Positions 15,795 through 26,996 of a stretch of 64,000 bases of DNA are shown one piece after another. The position numbers and the translations under genes are program-made. The stretch comes from Brasenia schreberi (Eukaryota > Streptophyta > Magnoliopsida > Nymphaeales > Cabombaceae). The stretch lies in NCBI GenBank assembly GCA_036023115.1, contig JAYKKT010000073.1:16077501-16141500 (forward strand). The letters are read 5' to 3'. Under the pieces are notes generated by a model. That model made no database searches. It worked only from the letters and a program-made list of their open reading frames with translations, and was not told the DNA's origin. Each line of letters starts with the position of its first letter. Within the stretch, counting starts at the first letter, position 1.

Positions 15795-17859
15795 AACAAC
15801 AACTAAGCCTTTTCCCATACTAGACAGGGTCGGCTACATAGATTCTTGTTTTCACAGATCCCTATCGGTGCCATGTTAGCAGTTAACTCCCAATAAGCTA
15901 GATCATTTTTATTGTTTCTTTCCAACACTTTTGTGGTCATCCTCTACCTCTTTTAATACTTTCCAAATTTAGTTTTTCTAACCTTCTTACAGGTTCTTCT
16001 TTTGATCTTCTTTCTATATGTCCAAACCATCTTAAACGATGTTCTCTCATTTTATCCTCTATTGGTGCCACTCCTAATTTGTTTCTAATAACCTCATTAT
16101 GTATACGGTCTTTTCTTGTATGACCACTCATCCATCTCAACATCTTCATTTCTGTCACAGACATTTTTTGTACATGTTGATGATTAACTGCCCAACACTC
16201 AAAACCATAAAACATGGCAGGCCTACTTGCTGCTCTATAATATTTACCTTTTAACTTTAATGGTATCTTCTTATCACAAAGAATACCTGATGCTCCTCTC
16301 CATTTTAACCAACCAGCATTAATTCTATGCATAACATCTCCATCAATTCTTCCATCACTCTGAAAAATTGACCCTAAGTATTTAAAACTTTCCTTTTGGG
16401 GATGCAATGTGTGCCAATTTTAATTTCTATGTCCTCTGAAGTAACCAAATGATCAAACTTACATTTCATATATTTTGTCTTTGTTCTACTAAGTCGGAGG
16501 CCTTTGTTTTCTAATGTTTCTCTCCATAGTTCCAATTTTCTATTAACTTTTTCCTTAGACTCCTCCACTAATACAATGTCATCTGCAAATAACATACACC
16601 AAGGTACTTCATCTTGAATATGTTTTGTTAACTCATCCATCACCATTATAAATAAGTATGGACTTAAAGTTGATCCTTGATGTAACCCAATATTAACTTC
16701 AAAGAAGTCTGTCATTCCTTCACGAGTCCTCACACATGTTTTTGCACCATTATACATGTCTCTTATAAGGTTAATATAAGTCAATGGGATACCTCTTTTT
16801 TCCAAAGTTCTCCAAAGAACCTCTCTCGGTACCCTATCATAAGCTTCTTCTAAATCAATAAATATCATGTTAAGGTCTTTCTTTTTTTCTCTAAAATGTT
16901 CCATAAGACGTCTCAAAAGGTGAATCGCTTCAATAGTAGATCTGCCTGGCATGAATCCAAATTGGTTCTTTGTTGTACTTGATACTTGTCTTAACCTACG
17001 TTCGATAATTCTTTCCCATAATTTCATAGTATGGCTCATTAACTTGATACCTCGATAATTCGCACAATTTTGAATGTCTCCCTTGTTCTTATATATGGGT
17101 ATAAGTGTACTTGCTCTCCATTCCTTGAGCATCTTTTGGTTTTTCCGTATTTCATTAAATAGTCTTGTGAGCCAAGTGATTCCTATTTCTCCAGTATTTT
17201 CCAAACTTCTATAGGAATATTATTTGGTCCTACCGATTTACCACCTTTCATATGTTTAAGAGCCTCTTTGACTTTATTCTTTTGAATACGTAAGTAGAAA
17301 TTGTGGTTTATATACTTTTCTGATTTGGCTAAATCTCCTAAGCTAATACTAACATCTTTATTTTCATTAAAAAGATTATAAAAATAGTTTTTTCATCTAT
17401 TTCTTATATCATCATTTGCCACTAGAATTTTTTCATCCTCGTCTTTTATGCATCTAATATAATTAAGATATTTAGTTTTCTTATCTCTAGCCCTAGCTAT
17501 TTTAAAAATATCTCTTTCACCCTCTTTTGAGTTGAGTTTTTTATATAAGTTCTCCCAAATTTTAGCTTTTGCTTCACTCACGGCCTTTTTCGCTTCCTTC
17601 TTTGCTTTCTTATAAGCCTCTAAAGTTTCACTAGTTTTCTTAGCATAATGTAATTTGTAACATGCCCTCTTTGCCTTGATTTTATTTTATACTACTTCAC
17701 TCCACCACCAAGCTTCTTTTTGTGCCGGTACACCTCCCTTAGATACCCCTAACACATCTTTCGCCACTTTCCTAATATGTATAACCATATTGTTCCACAT
17801 ATCATAAGGTGTACCAACATAATTCCAAACGTCTCCTTGAAGGACTTTCTGTTTAAATA
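15795..17859 (-). mobile_element. RTE-clade LINE, copy A (5'-truncated, defective)
   Basis: Reading on the minus strand gives the RTE reverse transcriptase and C-terminal region but no endonuclease. Recognisable pieces are at 17581-17393, 17204-16374 (reverse transcriptase with the FADD catalytic motif) and 16407-15937 (C-terminal '[11 protein letters not shown]' to '[11 protein letters not shown]'). A one-base deletion near 16400 breaks the frame, a TGA interrupts the C-terminal 'RGRGRPQ' motif, and further stops occur. The 3' end (left, about 15795) has the family tail ending in short TTG repeats. The right boundary is where similarity to copy C at 27.0 kb stops. Flanking AAATAA on both sides is too short to trust as a target duplication. 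Confidence 0.88.
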
Positions 17860-17889
17860 ATAAGTAATTTCATCAATGAGAGACTGCAT

Positions 17890-18110
17890 GTTGGGGAAGA
17901 GATGCATTGTGGCCATGACTCCCTCTTGGAAGAGACGTGTTTGTGGCTACAACTCCCTATTGGAAGAGATGTGACATGGACACAAATCCTCATTGGAGCA
18001 GATGTGATGCATCCCTTTGTTTTCAATGGTCACGATGAGCACAAATTTGCATCTTTATTTTGATGGTTGCAATAATACCCCATTGGAGGAAACGTGATGT
18101 GAACAAAGCA
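17890..18110. repeat. degenerate minisatellite, period about 43-45 bp
   Basis: The motif TTGGAAGAGATGTG (with changes) recurs about four times, each followed by a GGACACAAAT- or GGCTACAACTC-like segment. Copies are diverged and the edges are approximate. Confidence 0.5.
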
Positions 18111-18256
18111 GACATAGCATAAAAATAAAACTTGATTTCAATTGACAAAAGGAATGACAAACCTCTCATTGAAGAAGTTATGCTTAATACGCACAAATTT
18201 GCACTCACCAGAACCCAGCTTAAATTACTGATGATGATGTCTAAATCTGTCAAAAT

Positions 18257-18319
18257 AACAACTAAGCCTTATCCCATGCTAGATGGGGTTGGCTACATGG
18301 ATTCTTTGTTTCCATAGGC
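18257..18319 (-). mobile_element. 63-bp RTE 3'-tail insertion
   Basis: The insert is, on the minus strand, only the last ~60 bases of the RTE family, running from 'GGAAACAAAGAATCC' through 'AAGGCTTAGTTGTT'. It is bracketed by an exact 16-bp direct repeat CTAAATCTGTCAAAAT (18241-18256 and 18320-18335). The boundaries are therefore exact: an extremely 5'-truncated retroposition event. Confidence 0.88.
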
Positions 18320-19526
18320 CTAAATCTGTCAAAATGATTCAAAAAATCCACAAAGAGAAACCTATATATGAATGTTCTGATCAGAATACTAAAGAAACTC
18401 CCATAAAATATATGACAACCCAAATGTTGAGACCTTGATAATTATCATTCAATATTGATGTAGGCAATCATAGCCAAACATGTTAGTTACACAGCATAAT
18501 CCTGTTAAGATGCAGCAACATAAGGTGATAATAGTAAGATCATCCACCTCCCAATGGGCTACAAATACTTATTCACCATGAGCTAATAATGCTACAATTA
18601 TCAACCCAATAACAAAGTCACCTGCACAGGGTGAGAGCACCTGATTCACATTGTTTATGGGAAAGCACGTCAGCAAAACCTAGAGAAGATGCAAGGAAAT
18701 CAAAGAAGAGAGATTTGAATTTAGCACGAGTAGCATGCAAATTCAGAGGGAAACAAAGAGCGTTCCAGCTGAAATCATGATGTTAAAACACAATACAATA
18801 AGTTTCAACATCATGGTCTTGTAACAACGGAATGTTTTAATGAAGATGGATAGCAGAGATTGAGAAGGACAGAACAAATGATGACAAAGAATGAAAAAAA
18901 AAGAAATAATATCACCGTGCTTTAAAATGCACATTTTATGAAGAACTGAAAAGAAAGAAACGATAATCACCAGGCTAAGAGTCATGTTTTCAGTTTCCAT
19001 AACTGAAGCAAGGGTATGCTAGTTTAGATGATAGTAATGTTAGAATATGAACAATCAGTAAGAGAAGAAAGAGACTGCCGTGAGAGCAGGTGAACAAATT
19101 CATGTACCATTAAAACAAATGCAGTTTGTTTTAAGAGCTTAGTTCAGCCAGAGGAGAAAAGGCAAAAGTAATGAACCGTATAATGACTGACAAAAAGACA
19201 AACAAGACAAAGCTCAAAAAGAAACTAGCAATTGTGAGGGAACTTTGACTTTGAATGGCAACAAATATAGAAATCGACCGATATTAGCAATACCAATTAA
19301 GCTATTTTATGATTACAAAGATATCTCCAACTCATTAATGATTAATTGCAAGACTAAGTGAAATACAACAGAGAGAAATATAACTGGAACTCAGTTGCAG
19401 AGGAAAGCCTTCACTACATCATGACAATAGTAGTAGGAGTCAGGCTGGTCACTATTTCCGTAGTGTCAAAAGAGGGCCTCAGTCAAAAAGTCCCTGCTCA
19501 TGCCTAAATTTATCAAAACGATAAGC

Positions 19527-20422
19527 AAAGAATGTAAGTTATTTGCAGATGACATTGGTGTATGGATGAGTTAACAAAATATATTCAAGATGAAGTACCT
19601 TGGTGTATGTTATTTGCAGATGACATTGTATTAGTGGAGGAGTCTAAGGAAAAAGTTAATAGAAAATTGGAACTATGGAGAGAAACATTAGAAAACAAAG
19701 GCCTCCGACTTAGTAGAACAAAGACAAAATATATGAAATGTAAGTTTGATCATTTGGTTACTTCAGAGGACATAGAAATTAAAATTGGCACACATTGCAT
19801 CCCCAAAAGGAAAGTTTTAAATACTTAGGGTCAATTTTTCAGAGTGATGGAAGAATTGATGGAGATGTTATGCATAGAATTAATGCTGGTTGGTTAAAAT
19901 GGAGAGGAGCATCTGGTATTCTTTGTGATAAGAAGATACCATTAAAGTTAAAAGGTAAATATTATAGAGCAGCAAGTAGGCCTGCCATGTTTTATGGTTT
20001 TGAGTGTTGGGCCGTTAATCATCAACATGTACAAAAAATGTCTGTGACAGAAATGAAGATGTTGAGATGGATGAGTGGTCATGCAAGAAAAGACCGTATA
20101 CATAATGAGGTTATTAGAAACAAATTAGGAGTGGCACCAATAGAGGATAAAATGAGAGAACATCGTTTAAGATGGTTTGGACATATAGAAAGAAGATCAA
20201 AAGAAGAACCTGTAAGAAGGTTAGAAAAACTAAATTTGGAAAGTATTAAAAGAGGTAGAGGATGACCACAAATGTGTTGGAAAGAAACAATAAAGAATGA
20301 TCTAGCTTATTGGGAGTTAACTGCTAACATGGCATGCGATAGGGATCTGTGGAAACAAAGAATCCATGTAGCCGACCCCGTCTAGTATGAGAAAAGGCTT
20401 AGTTGTTGTTGTTGTTGTTGTT
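19527..20422 (+). mobile_element. RTE-clade LINE, copy B (severely 5'-truncated, defective)
   Basis: Begins within the reverse-transcriptase domain just before the FADD motif and runs to the TTG-repeat tail at 20400-20422. Frames 19562-19828 and 19795-20265 overlap because of the same one-base deletion seen in copy A, and it shares copy A's TGA in the C-terminal 'RGRGRPQ' motif. A 7-bp repeat GATAAGC (19520-19526, 20423-20429) may be the target duplication. The 5' junction is odd: GTTATTTGCAGATGACATTG occurs at 19538-19557, ahead of upstream family sequence, and again at its normal place, 19609-19628. Confidence 0.85.
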
Positions 20423-21224
20423 GATAAGCTTTAGCTCAAATCAGAAACACAGACTCCCAAGACCAGAAAAATGCTAGTTTCGACTTGCACACTATTCTTT
20501 CACACTTGGCATGGATAGGGATGCTACACCTGCTAAACAGAAAATTGTGGATGGCCAAAACATATTTCTGGGTGTCTAAAATGTCCTGCACACCAGCTCC
20601 TTAATCATTATGTGGCTTGGCTTGAATATTTACGTCCAGGAACCAGTCCACTAAAGATAAACTAGTATATGCCAAAATAGGCTGCAGGGTTCTTAAAATG
20701 GAGTCTTGTCTACGTTCAAGCACAAGCAACAGCAAGCAAGTCTTGTATCACTCATACAGGTTAGGAACCTACCTAAGCGCTATTCTAGCTACTTACAACA
20801 ACAAAGAATCAGCCTATAGCATAAAAACAGCTATGCACAAACTTATCACTAGCCTAGATGCCCAACCTAGCAACCTCAACTATAAATATGTTGCAATCTT
20901 AATACATTCATACCTAAGAGGGCAAGGTTGCTAGTTGGTGCCCAGTCACCATACTTCTAAAAGATTTAGTCAATGGAAATTTGACAAGCTTACTAGAAGC
21001 ATTAAAAATACTGAGAGAAAGAGATATCACTTTGGATTACGAAATTACTAGTCTTCACAAGAAAGAACAAGAAAATGTTGGAGGAATGGAGGAAAGTAAA
21101 GAAATAACCTATACAAGAAAAATATAATAGACAAAAGAAATGCACAAAACTGTGTTTAACGTGAAATTATGAGAGTTTTCAAAAGAATTATAAAATAGTA
21201 CATGTTACATCTCCAATAGAAACA
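20423..21224. other. spacer, nothing recognised
   Basis: AT-rich. One 78-codon frame (20698-20934) has no domain I know. Confidence 0.35.
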
Positions 21225-21940
21225 ATTTGAAATACTTGGTCAGCGTTCCAGAAAAACTGATAATGTCAGACGTAGAGGTAGTGCACGTAACAGAGAGGTG
21301 CAAAAGATAAAGGTATTCCATGTAATGACAAAATTACCACTGAATTGAATGCCAAATATATGTGATAAACAGTAAGACCAGCAATGCTTTAGGGTGTTGA
21401 GTGTTGAGTAGTTGATGTATCACCACTCAAGAAGAGGCTGAATTCCAAGCAAGATTATTAAGGAAAGAGTTGGCAATTGGCATGACACCACAACAACAAC
21501 TAAGCCTTTTCCCATACTAGATTGGGGTTGGCTATATGGATTCTTTGTTTCCACATAACCCTATCATAATTTGTAGGGTCCATGATAAATAAGTCCTTGG
21601 AAGCCTAACGCAACCAGGCTTGGGACCGGCCATGCAAGGGTGATCCCTTACATGGGCGGAGTTGAATTGGCATGATACAAATGGAAAATAAAATGAGAAA
21701 GATACACTAAAGGTGGTTCAAAGTTCAAACACTTGGACAAGCAATGAACGTGGGAGAAATTATATGAAGAACAACTACGCAGGGGTGAGGAAGGGTTCAA
21801 AAGAGTTTAAAGAGAACAATTTTGCCTTTTGAGAGTTAAAATGCTAATAAGGCACAAGATTGAGCACAATGGTCATTAAGATTCCACGTTTGGTTGTATC
21901 CTTTCCCATGTAGTGTGGGAGAAGGCTTTATTTTGGTTAT
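21225..21940 (+). mobile_element. old, highly decayed RTE LINE fragment
   Basis: Broken translation still follows the RTE C-terminal region. There is a 'KYL' equivalent near 21230, a 'RPAMLQGVEC'-like segment near 21380, and, after the nested SINE, 'ENKMRK..RWF' near 21690 and 'GRR' with a degraded tail near 21915-21940. Stops and frameshifts are frequent, so it is much older than copies A-C. It is interrupted by the insertion at 21486-21664. Edges are approximate. Confidence 0.65.
21486..21664 (-). mobile_element. 179-bp SINE-like element with RTE tail, nested in old LINE
   Basis: Bounded by an exact 11-bp repeat AATTGGCATGA (21475-21485 and 21665-21675). On the minus strand it starts CAACTCCGCCCATG, contains the plant-repeat segment 'GCATGGCCGGTCCCAAGCC', and ends with the RTE tail 'CCGACCCC..CTAGTATGGG' equivalent followed by TTGTTGTTG. 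The 5' half does not match the RTE copies here, so this is a chimeric non-autonomous element borrowing the LINE tail. I do not see a convincing tRNA box A/B pair in the head. Confidence 0.8.
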
Positions 21941-23523
21941 GGTCTTATATTAACCTGAAATATGCTACAGAACATTAGTTTCTGATTTTAAAACAACATG
22001 AGAGCACTTAGTCCTTTCTTTTACTTTGACAAGTGTTAGAAATCAACATTCAACAAGAACATGAAGATACATATAATGTAAAATAAAAACACATTAAAAT
22101 TACACGGAAAAAGAATGAAAGAGACATAGAGAAAGCATTGAGGAAGTAAGGATCACATAATATTTCAGAAGTTAGGAGCATTGCCTTGCCAGCAAGCTTT
22201 CCAGCCAATAAAGTTCTCCATAATCTTGATCATGACTAGAAGCAAACTTGGACATACTGACCTAGAGATTTGGAGTCACAAATGTCTCCATTAAGCGAGA
22301 CAAGAGCCTGGAATAGAATAACTATTGTAACCAACATAAAACCCTAGTAAAATTATCCACGTCACTTGATATATAAATGCATGAGATGCTAACACTTCCA
22401 CAATGTGACATAAACATGAATGCAGATATGAGGATGAGCCAATTCTTTGTAGAATTTTAGTTTAAAAGAATGCAAAGGGTATTATTGCAAATTTAAGCTT
22501 CAAATTAAGCATACGATTCACCAACCACTTTAATTTCCTATGAGGAGCACAAGATAAGCTTGAACGCTCCACTTAAATTTAAGGAAACTCCCCTTTGTTC
22601 ATGATCTCTTCAGCTCCACACTACGGTTTCAATATCTAAACTATCTTCTAAACAAATAATGATGCAATGAAAGTCAATATCTGGCACAAACAATTACGGT
22701 TTCAGAATGTTAACTCAGCAAGAGCTTCAGCCTCCAGGAAGTCCAGTAGAAATAGTTCAAAGTTGTTTTTTGCATTTGAATTTCTAGGTTTTAGAACTCC
22801 GAAGGCACCAAGATGATTCACGCTATTCAGGGTAGCTCCATGGTACATAATTTCCATCATGACCAATGTGAGCATGAGTCACTAATAACTGGAACATTAT
22901 AACAAATAAACTAGAAGATTAGATCAGCGTCCTATGCTATCATGTGCAATATAACAAATAAATCATGGAAACTGTGTTAAAATTGTCCTATCAAAACATT
23001 AAATTTCTGCAACAAATTAGAGAGGATTTTTCAACAAAAGCTTGTCTTTCCTTGTTCAAGCACCACAAACGCTAATAATAACTCAAAAAGCATTAGATTC
23101 ATATAATACTTGCTTGAAAGATCGTTGTCTTACAAGAGTGATACAAAACTGTAACTCGACTCCGTATGCAAAGTTTCCGGCAGTGGAGCAGCATTATAAC
23201 AAAACATTACGTACAGAAAAAGGACAAGCTTATTTGATAATACACACATTTATCAAAGATTCATCATGCCCTAACAATTTAATACGATAGCATCTCATAT
23301 GTACAAAGGGCTGCAAACGCCAATCTGTACCATGGCCCAGAATCCAGAAGGTCTAAAAGGCACTTCATTACATTGGCACTCCAACGTGCAACCAATTCCC
23401 TCTGTCGTCTTAAATTCATCAAGGGTTCCTCCACATCATCTGTGGGGTTTCATTTTATCGATCGATCATATAATGGCACATGTCAAAATGTTCATCCACA
23501 AACGTATCCAACCAATAACCAAA
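21941..23523. other. spacer downstream of the membrane-protein gene
   Basis: AT-rich spacer, likely including the 3' UTR of the minus-strand gene at its right end. No gene or clear repeat seen. Confidence 0.4.
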
Positions 23524-24921
23524 TTAGCGAAGGGCTTCCATACAATCTTCAATATCCCTGTATCCCCACTGCTCACCATCTTTAGCCATTGCTGCGAAGT
23601 AGAACACCAACCAAACAACAAGAAAATAGGTCTGTGCCACTGACTGCAAGGACATTGCAAAGAGATCACCCCCGAGTTTCGCTAGTATCAATCTAGCACC
23701 AAGTCCACAAAATAGTAATTCTAACATCTTTATGCACAACGATATGCTCCACATTACAGAGGTCAAGCGACACCCTTTAACAACGGCATTCAGAACACTG
23801 ATCCTGGATTCCATAAGCGCAACCCAACAATCCAAAATTTGCACAAAAGAGATGAGCGCCTCAATCAGGAACCAGGAGAAAAGAAAACCGCAAATTCTCA
23901 TGGAAAGATCGCCGGCCTTCGTCATTTCTTTCGTCAGCGGGATTGCAACAGAAAAGGGCATCAATTTCAGCATCATCACCAGCTTAACTAACGTATACTC
24001 GTCACTTACGCTGGAGAAGAAAAACAGAGACAGAAACTGTGTGAGAACCTCACGGAGTGCCCATCGGAGAAGTATGAACACAGCGAGTCTATGCATTCCC
24101 GATCGGCAACCAACTTTGAAGGACGTAATGATGGAATTCCTTTTACCCATATGACCGCTAACAACGGTGAAGAAAACCACCCCGTAAGAACACGAATGTA
24201 GAAACACGTATCCTAAAAGCAACCATCCAAAAGCCGCAGACATACCGACGATGAGGAAGATCAAAACCGCCGCATCCGCCTGGTCCAAGGGCAACCCTTG
24301 ATGATCATAAAGCCTGATCCCGCCTGGATGATTCTTCTCCGAGAACGCCGATTTAGTCCGGTTGTTTCGATCATCATCTCTGCCGATCAAATCCCGGATC
24401 AGAACAAGAGAACCCGAATCGACTACGGAGATAACATCGTCTTCCAAGACTTTCCAATCCAGAAACCCCTCCTTCCCTTCCGCCTTCCCCGGCAACGGCC
24501 GTCTGAGGAAACGAGTGACGTTCGATGGGTGGCCACCGATCAGGAATCCTAATTCACCCGCCGCATCGCCGTTCCTGCCGTCAAGGCGGTCATCGGCGAA
24601 GAAATCGTCATCTAAGGTTCCGCCCCTTGTGAAGATGAAGAAGGACCGGCGGGCCACACCGACCCTCTTCGCAGCGTATTCCTGCTGATCGCCTCCAGCG
24701 TAAGGGTGTCCGGAATCGGAATTGGAAGGGAAAAGCGAGCGGAACGGCGTCTGCTGCTCGAGGAAGGACGAGAGGAGAATCGTCCCGTGTTCTAGGGCGA
24801 CTCTGAAAGAGAAAAAAGAGAAGGAAACGAAGAGGAAGACGCTGATGTTCGAGAGGAAGGATCGAAACGATTGTCTTAGCAATGATCTCGACGACGAGAG
24901 ATCGAGTCTCGGCCGATCCAT
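23524..24921 (-). CDS. intronless multi-pass membrane protein of unknown function
   Basis: An open frame of 465 codons on the minus strand. I place the start at the Met at 24921 ('MDRPRLD') rather than the in-frame Met at 25065: the 48 residues between look untranslated and contain no feature, while the later start is followed at once by an Arg/Ser-rich stretch and a strong hydrophobic segment (about residues 25-43, 'SVFLFVSFSFFSF'). Residues ~60-215 are polar, with possible N-glycosylation sites (NVT, NRT). From ~225 to the end there are several hydrophobic segments. I think it belongs to a plant-conserved but uncharacterised transmembrane family; no catalytic motif is visible and I assign no function. 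The 1.4-kb intact frame argues for a real gene. A CA/GA-rich tract just upstream (25058-25103) is probably in the 5' UTR. A copia LTR begins 637 bp upstream. Confidence 0.8.
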   Translation of the reverse strand: MDRPRLDLSSSRSLLRQSFRSFLSNISVFLFVSFSFFSFRVALEHGTILLSSFLEQQTPFRSLFPSNSDSGHPYAGGDQQEYAAKRVGVARRSFFIFTRGGTLDDDFFADDRLDGRNGDAAGELGFLIGGHPSNVTRFLRRPLPGKAEGKEGFLDWKVLEDDVISVVDSGSLVLIRDLIGRDDDRNNRTKSAFSEKNHPGGIRLYDHQGLPLDQADAAVLIFLIVGMSAAFGWLLLGYVFLHSCSYGVVFFTVVSGHMGKRNSIITSFKVGCRSGMHRLAVFILLRWALREVLTQFLSLFFFSSVSDEYTLVKLVMMLKLMPFSVAIPLTKEMTKAGDLSMRICGFLFSWFLIEALISFVQILDCWVALMESRISVLNAVVKGCRLTSVMWSISLCIKMLELLFCGLGARLILAKLGGDLFAMSLQSVAQTYFLVVWLVFYFAAMAKDGEQWGYRDIEDCMEALR

Positions 24922-25558
24922 GGCGTTTTTTATCTCTCTTCCTTCTTGCCTTCTTTCTTCCTTCGATCTTGAGTAAATCCTGGACCAGCAGCAATCGACG
25001 CGTCTCGTCTCTGCAACTGCAAACCCTAGCTGAGGACGATCACGATGGAACGAACGCGCACACACACACTCACAGAGAGAGAGAGAAGAGAGAGATTGTG
25101 GGAAAAGTGGTGAGGGGTAGAATAGTCATTATCAATTTGAGATTGAGAGGCAAGGGGAAAACTGGTTATTTCTCTTTGTAATCGAATAATGGTAAGTGTT
25201 AACAATGTTTGATTGAAACAGCGGTTAACGGTAGTAGCGAAGAATCAAGATACTTGTCATGGCTTTGCCAAAGTGAGGGACCATTTTGGTTAAATAGGAA
25301 GAAATGGCACGGTATTCTGTTATTAGCTGCTACGAAGGGGACTGTTCTGCAAATACCGCTTCTTCATTTTTTGGTCATTTACAGAAAGTTGGATTTGAAT
25401 ACTTAAAAAGAGGTGGAGAAAGACTGGAGAAAATAATTGAGAACACATTCGTTCATTTAGAGAAACTTCCAAAAGCCACCAATGGAGAAGGAGCATATGC
25501 CGGAGGATCAACCGCCGGGAAAACCACCGGAGACGAAAGGGCAAGGCGAAACTTCTTC
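24922..25558. other. 5' flank of the membrane-protein gene up to the copia LTR
   Basis: Contains the (CA)n(GA)n tract at about 25058-25103 (pyrimidine-rich on the minus strand, as in plant leaders). A plus-strand frame from ATG 25482 runs into the LTR at 25559; its 26 visible codons are Pro/Glu/Lys-rich and not recognised. Confidence 0.4.
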
Positions 25559-25974
25559 TGACGGCGATGAAAAATACTTTGCAATGAAGGATGTCGACGC
25601 TCGCCGGATTCCTGTAGGTCTTTGTTAAATTTCCTCAAAGATGAAAAACGCGCAGCAGTGAATGGGATGGACACGAGGTTCCCTCACAGGGGCTTGCTCA
25701 GACAAAGTCTTTCTCTGTGATTTTTCGGTATTTTTCTCTTTTGTATATCACATTTATTGTCTTTGTATGTGCCTACCTTTTTATAGGCAGAAGCTCCTCC
25801 ATTGTCTGAGCTTATCCACCTCCGGCTTCTCTCGTCTGGGAGCTTTAACAGGCGGTCGTTACCAGAAAATACGGTAACAGTTGTCCGTTACATGATTTGG
25901 CCTGATCCTCAAGTAACGGCTGGATGGCCAGTCCAGCCGTTACCCGAGTCGAGAATGACCACCATTTTGTAACA
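25559..25974 (-). repeat. copia I 3' LTR
   Basis: 416 bp, pairing with 33140-33555. Internal to it, on the minus strand, is a purine-rich tract ending GGAGA directly before the LTR's TGTTACA, the expected polypurine tract. Confidence 0.92.
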
Positions 25975-26996
25975 TCTCCAACTTTGGCCATTCGAGCCAA
26001 GTGTATCGACATACTGGTTTTCCTCTAACTTTTCAGGGGTTTTCCCTAGTTATGTTGATTCCTGATTACTATTGTAATCAAAACCTGTTGTGTGGTTATT
26101 TCCCTACACAACAAATCATCCATTGTAAGGTTATTTACCTATACAACAATTGTATATCTGTTGTATGGTTGTTTGCCTATACAACAAATCAAACATATCT
26201 CAAACCCATGTTTCGAACATGTTTTGAGAAGAGTTCTTCCGTTATGCCTTTTGTTAAGGGGTTTGCCAACATGTTTACCGTTGGTATGTATGAGATGTAT
26301 ATTTCCTTTCTCATAACCATATCATGAACATAGTGTTATTTTACCATTATATGCTTGCTTTTTTAGCAATCCGCTCCACTCTTAATAAGAGTAATTGTTG
26401 CATTGTTATCGCAATAGATAACCACTGGCTCGTCTGTTATCTCCAACTTCAAATCTTGTATGAAGCGGCTTATTCAGACAGCACTTGTTGCAGCCATACA
26501 ACAAGCAATATACTCACCTTCTTGTGTATGCAATGCTACACAGCCTTGTTTCTTGCATGCCCAAGAAACGACACCACCTCTAAATAAAAATATTTGACCT
26601 GAGGTAGATTTATTGTCATCTTTGCTCGCAGTAAAGTCAGCATCTGAGTATCCTACCACTTTCAGTTCATTTGCTTGAAAACATAGTTTCAAGTCCGTTG
26701 TTCCTTTCAGATATCTTAGAATCCTTTTCACAGCTACCCAATGCTGTCAACCAGGATTACTTTGATATCTACTAACAAGACCAACAACAAAGCTGATAGC
26801 AGGCCTTGTACACAACATAGCATTCATCAAGCTACCAATAATTTGTGCATAAGGAACATTAGGCTTATCGTCTCCTTCACCGGGACAATCAACCCTACTC
26901 AATTTCACCCCTTTTGCTATAAGTGTATCTACAAACTTTCATTCACCCATTTTGAACTTCTTGAGAATATAGTTTATATATCTCTCCTGACTCAGG

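Larger units (their letters stand above)
17860..19526. other. spacer between the two inverted RTE copies
   Basis: Contains a degenerate minisatellite (17890-18110) and a 63-bp RTE-tail insertion (18257-18319). The remainder is AT-rich with no recognised gene. Confidence 0.4.

Noticed and set aside
23732..24154. 140-codon plus-strand frame, and neighbours to 24976
   Set aside because: Antisense of the intact 465-codon membrane-protein gene.
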